64,000 bases of DNA, from assembly GCF_949628215.1 (NCBI RefSeq), contig NC_134297.1:4526001-4590000 (forward strand), in the 5' to 3' direction. Source of the DNA: Phalacrocorax aristotelis (taxonomy: Eukaryota; Chordata; Aves; Suliformes; Phalacrocoracidae). Position numbers and translations under genes: made by a program. Each line of letters begins with the position of its first letter. Within the stretch, counting starts at the first letter, position 1. This document shows positions 62,526-64,000 of this stretch, one piece after another. Under the pieces are notes generated by a model. The model did no database searches, was not told the DNA's origin, and saw only the letters and a program-made list of their open reading frames with translations.

Positions 62526-64000
62526 GCCCTGCACTTTCTAGAATTAAGCCCAACAGTAAGCCCAGTTTTGGGCCTTGAAGAGCTTAGTATCAGGTAGGTG
62601 CTGTGGGCTGCAGGGAGATGTGAGCAACTTCAGCAGACTTACTTCTGTAAAGCAAGTTCTTTTGAGAACTGGGGTGGACTTGGAGGCTGCCGATTAGCTT
62701 TCCAGATCAGGACTTTCTTTAGGAAGTCCAAGGGGTTTAGAAATATACTGCAGGAAATGGTGTTATTGATCTGCTGCTGCCATCTGAGAAGCTGGTGATC
62801 ACAACGAAGGTAGGGAGCACAGGGTGCCTGAAGCTGCCACTTGTTCTGAGGAGCCGCCCTTGTTACAAAACCTTTGGTACTCTTGGTAACATGGTGATTA
62901 CGTGTGGCTAGATTCTAACTCACATCCTGCAACTGGCAGATTCAAATGGATTTGCTGTGTGTTGTCTTAATCTCTGTGTACCCCTACCTGAGAGGAGAGC
63001 AACAAGCCACTGCTGTACAGTGTAGGCACAGGTACTGTGACGCTGCTCTTCTGCAAGCTGTGTCTGGAGGATGGCTGCTGGCTATTGGGGCACATGTGGT
63101 TTGGGAAAGAACTGTTGCAGGGTGCCTGTCTTAAGCCCAGATGGCTGTATTGAAGTGGCAGGCAGAATGATTATTTCAGAATATCTGGTAGGATGGACAG
63201 ACATTCATGTCAATTCAAGACGGCTTGAATGTCATTCATGCAGAATTTATTTAACAGTCTCGAACAAGGTCAGGTTTATTGTTGAGTTCTCTGATAGAGC
63301 ACTGCAGAGAGCCCTCAGGGTTCCTTTATAGCTATACAAGTCTCAGGCTTAGCTTGTGGAATACAGACTGTAGCCTTTCCCAAAAGCTACTGCTTCTTGA
63401 AGTCCCTGTTCACCAGCTGGTCCAAATTTTTACAGGAAATATTCTGTTGGAAGAGGAAGTTTGGCCTTTTTGCGTCTTGCTTTGCATCCTTGCTTTGTGG
63501 AGTGTCCAGAGTAGGGTGTGACCAGGTAGCTTGTCCAGGCATTGCTAAATGTTCATTCTTTTTCCACCACCTAAAGCAAAGCTCAATTCTTCACTATGCA
63601 GCTCCAGGTATCGAGGCTTGTCCTCCGTGTGACTGAACAGAGTTTGGCCTCTCTCTAGACGCGTCACACTTGCGCATGTTATTTTTACTGCAGCTCCGAT
63701 CATAAGACGAGGTGTTTCTCTTAGGTACAGCATGAACATAAGCCAAGAAGACGTACTCTGCCTTCTGTGCTTTCATATACTTCATGCAGGGGTTTCACCT
63801 AGGAGCAAGGGGCTGCTGCTTAGGTGGGCTTGTTTGTGTTCTGTCCCTGACTTCATCTGTTCCATCTACTAAAGGCCACGCTGCAGGGGTATGTGAGGCC
63901 CTGAATGCGCTCTGGTCAATTAGGTCTGTAAAGCATTATTTATTACTATTATTTTTTTTCAAAGTGGGTCAAGCTGTTTTGGCATTTCAGGCGTTGATTC

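Larger units (their letters stand above)
40576..64000 (+). other. GRAMD1B: First intron of the canonical isoform (incomplete)
   Basis: The intron runs off the window. I searched for the next shared coding exon, expected to start in phase 2 with a Thr-Ala-Ser-Asn type sequence, and did not find it. The contents I can name are an AT-rich tract at 41.4 kb, an inverted-repeat cluster at 43.5 kb, two CR1 copies, a CpG-rich patch with a donor at 59.0-59.19 kb, polypyrimidine sequence at 59.75 kb and an old repeat at 62.4 kb. The remaining stretches show nothing I can support. Confidence 0.65.

Noticed and set aside
1..64000. CRISPR array, operon, prophage or other prokaryotic system
   Set aside because: There is no spaced direct-repeat array, no ribosome binding site pattern and no tightly packed genes. 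Intron-exon structure and CR1 repeats show vertebrate DNA.

Overview
The window is vertebrate nuclear DNA, most likely avian. It is intron-dominated, with short exons flanked by GT-AG splice signals, one strong CpG island, a recent-looking chicken-repeat-1 (CR1) LINE tail and an older, decayed sauropsid-type CR1 copy. I see no bacterial, organellar or intact viral gene content. Almost every open frame of 60-180 codons here is at the level expected by chance in about 64 kb.

The one gene I can support is the 5' part of GRAMD1B (Aster-B, an ER-anchored sterol-transfer protein of ER-plasma membrane contacts), read on the + strand. Its shared exons, which encode the GRAM domain, the ASTER/VASt domain and the C-terminal membrane anchor, must lie beyond base 64000. 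Two alternative 5' ends are visible. The distal one has a first coding exon at 3825-4171, preceded by a CCAAT/TATA-like promoter near 3056-3143, then a 78-nt exon at 16725-16802. The proximal one is a CpG island at about 40130-41070 holding a tiny first coding exon, 40553-40575, that begins MKGFKLA, the start I know for the canonical GRAMD1B protein. Exon 16725-16802 and exon 40553-40575 both end after two bases of a codon, so both can join the same downstream exon in frame. I recognise MKGFKL directly. Assigning the two distal exons to the same gene is inference from strand, order, phase and motif style.

Layout: 1-3000, upstream flank with no gene seen; 3001-3824, promoter and probable 5' leader; 3825-4171, exon A; 4172-16724, intron; 16725-16802, exon B; 16803-40552, long intron, with a small GC-rich promoter-like patch at 31.9 kb and a candidate 44-nt exon at 32.8 kb; 40130-41070, CpG island with exon C; 40576-64000, intron, containing a young CR1 (48.7 kb), an old CR1 (56 kb), a CpG-rich patch with a strong splice donor at 59.19 kb that may be a third first exon, and two 40-nt alternating purine-pyrimidine tracts around it.

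The most interesting structure is in exon A. It is an internal tandem duplication of about 180-186 nt in which each copy encodes LQLP, then W-S-x-x-S-T-P, then R-R-K-R-F. Each copy ends in AGCAG|GTAT at the same codon phase, so the first copy retains a possible second donor. Exon B has a tandem NAGNAG acceptor. Together these suggest a GRAMD1B N-terminus that varies in modular, frame-preserving steps.
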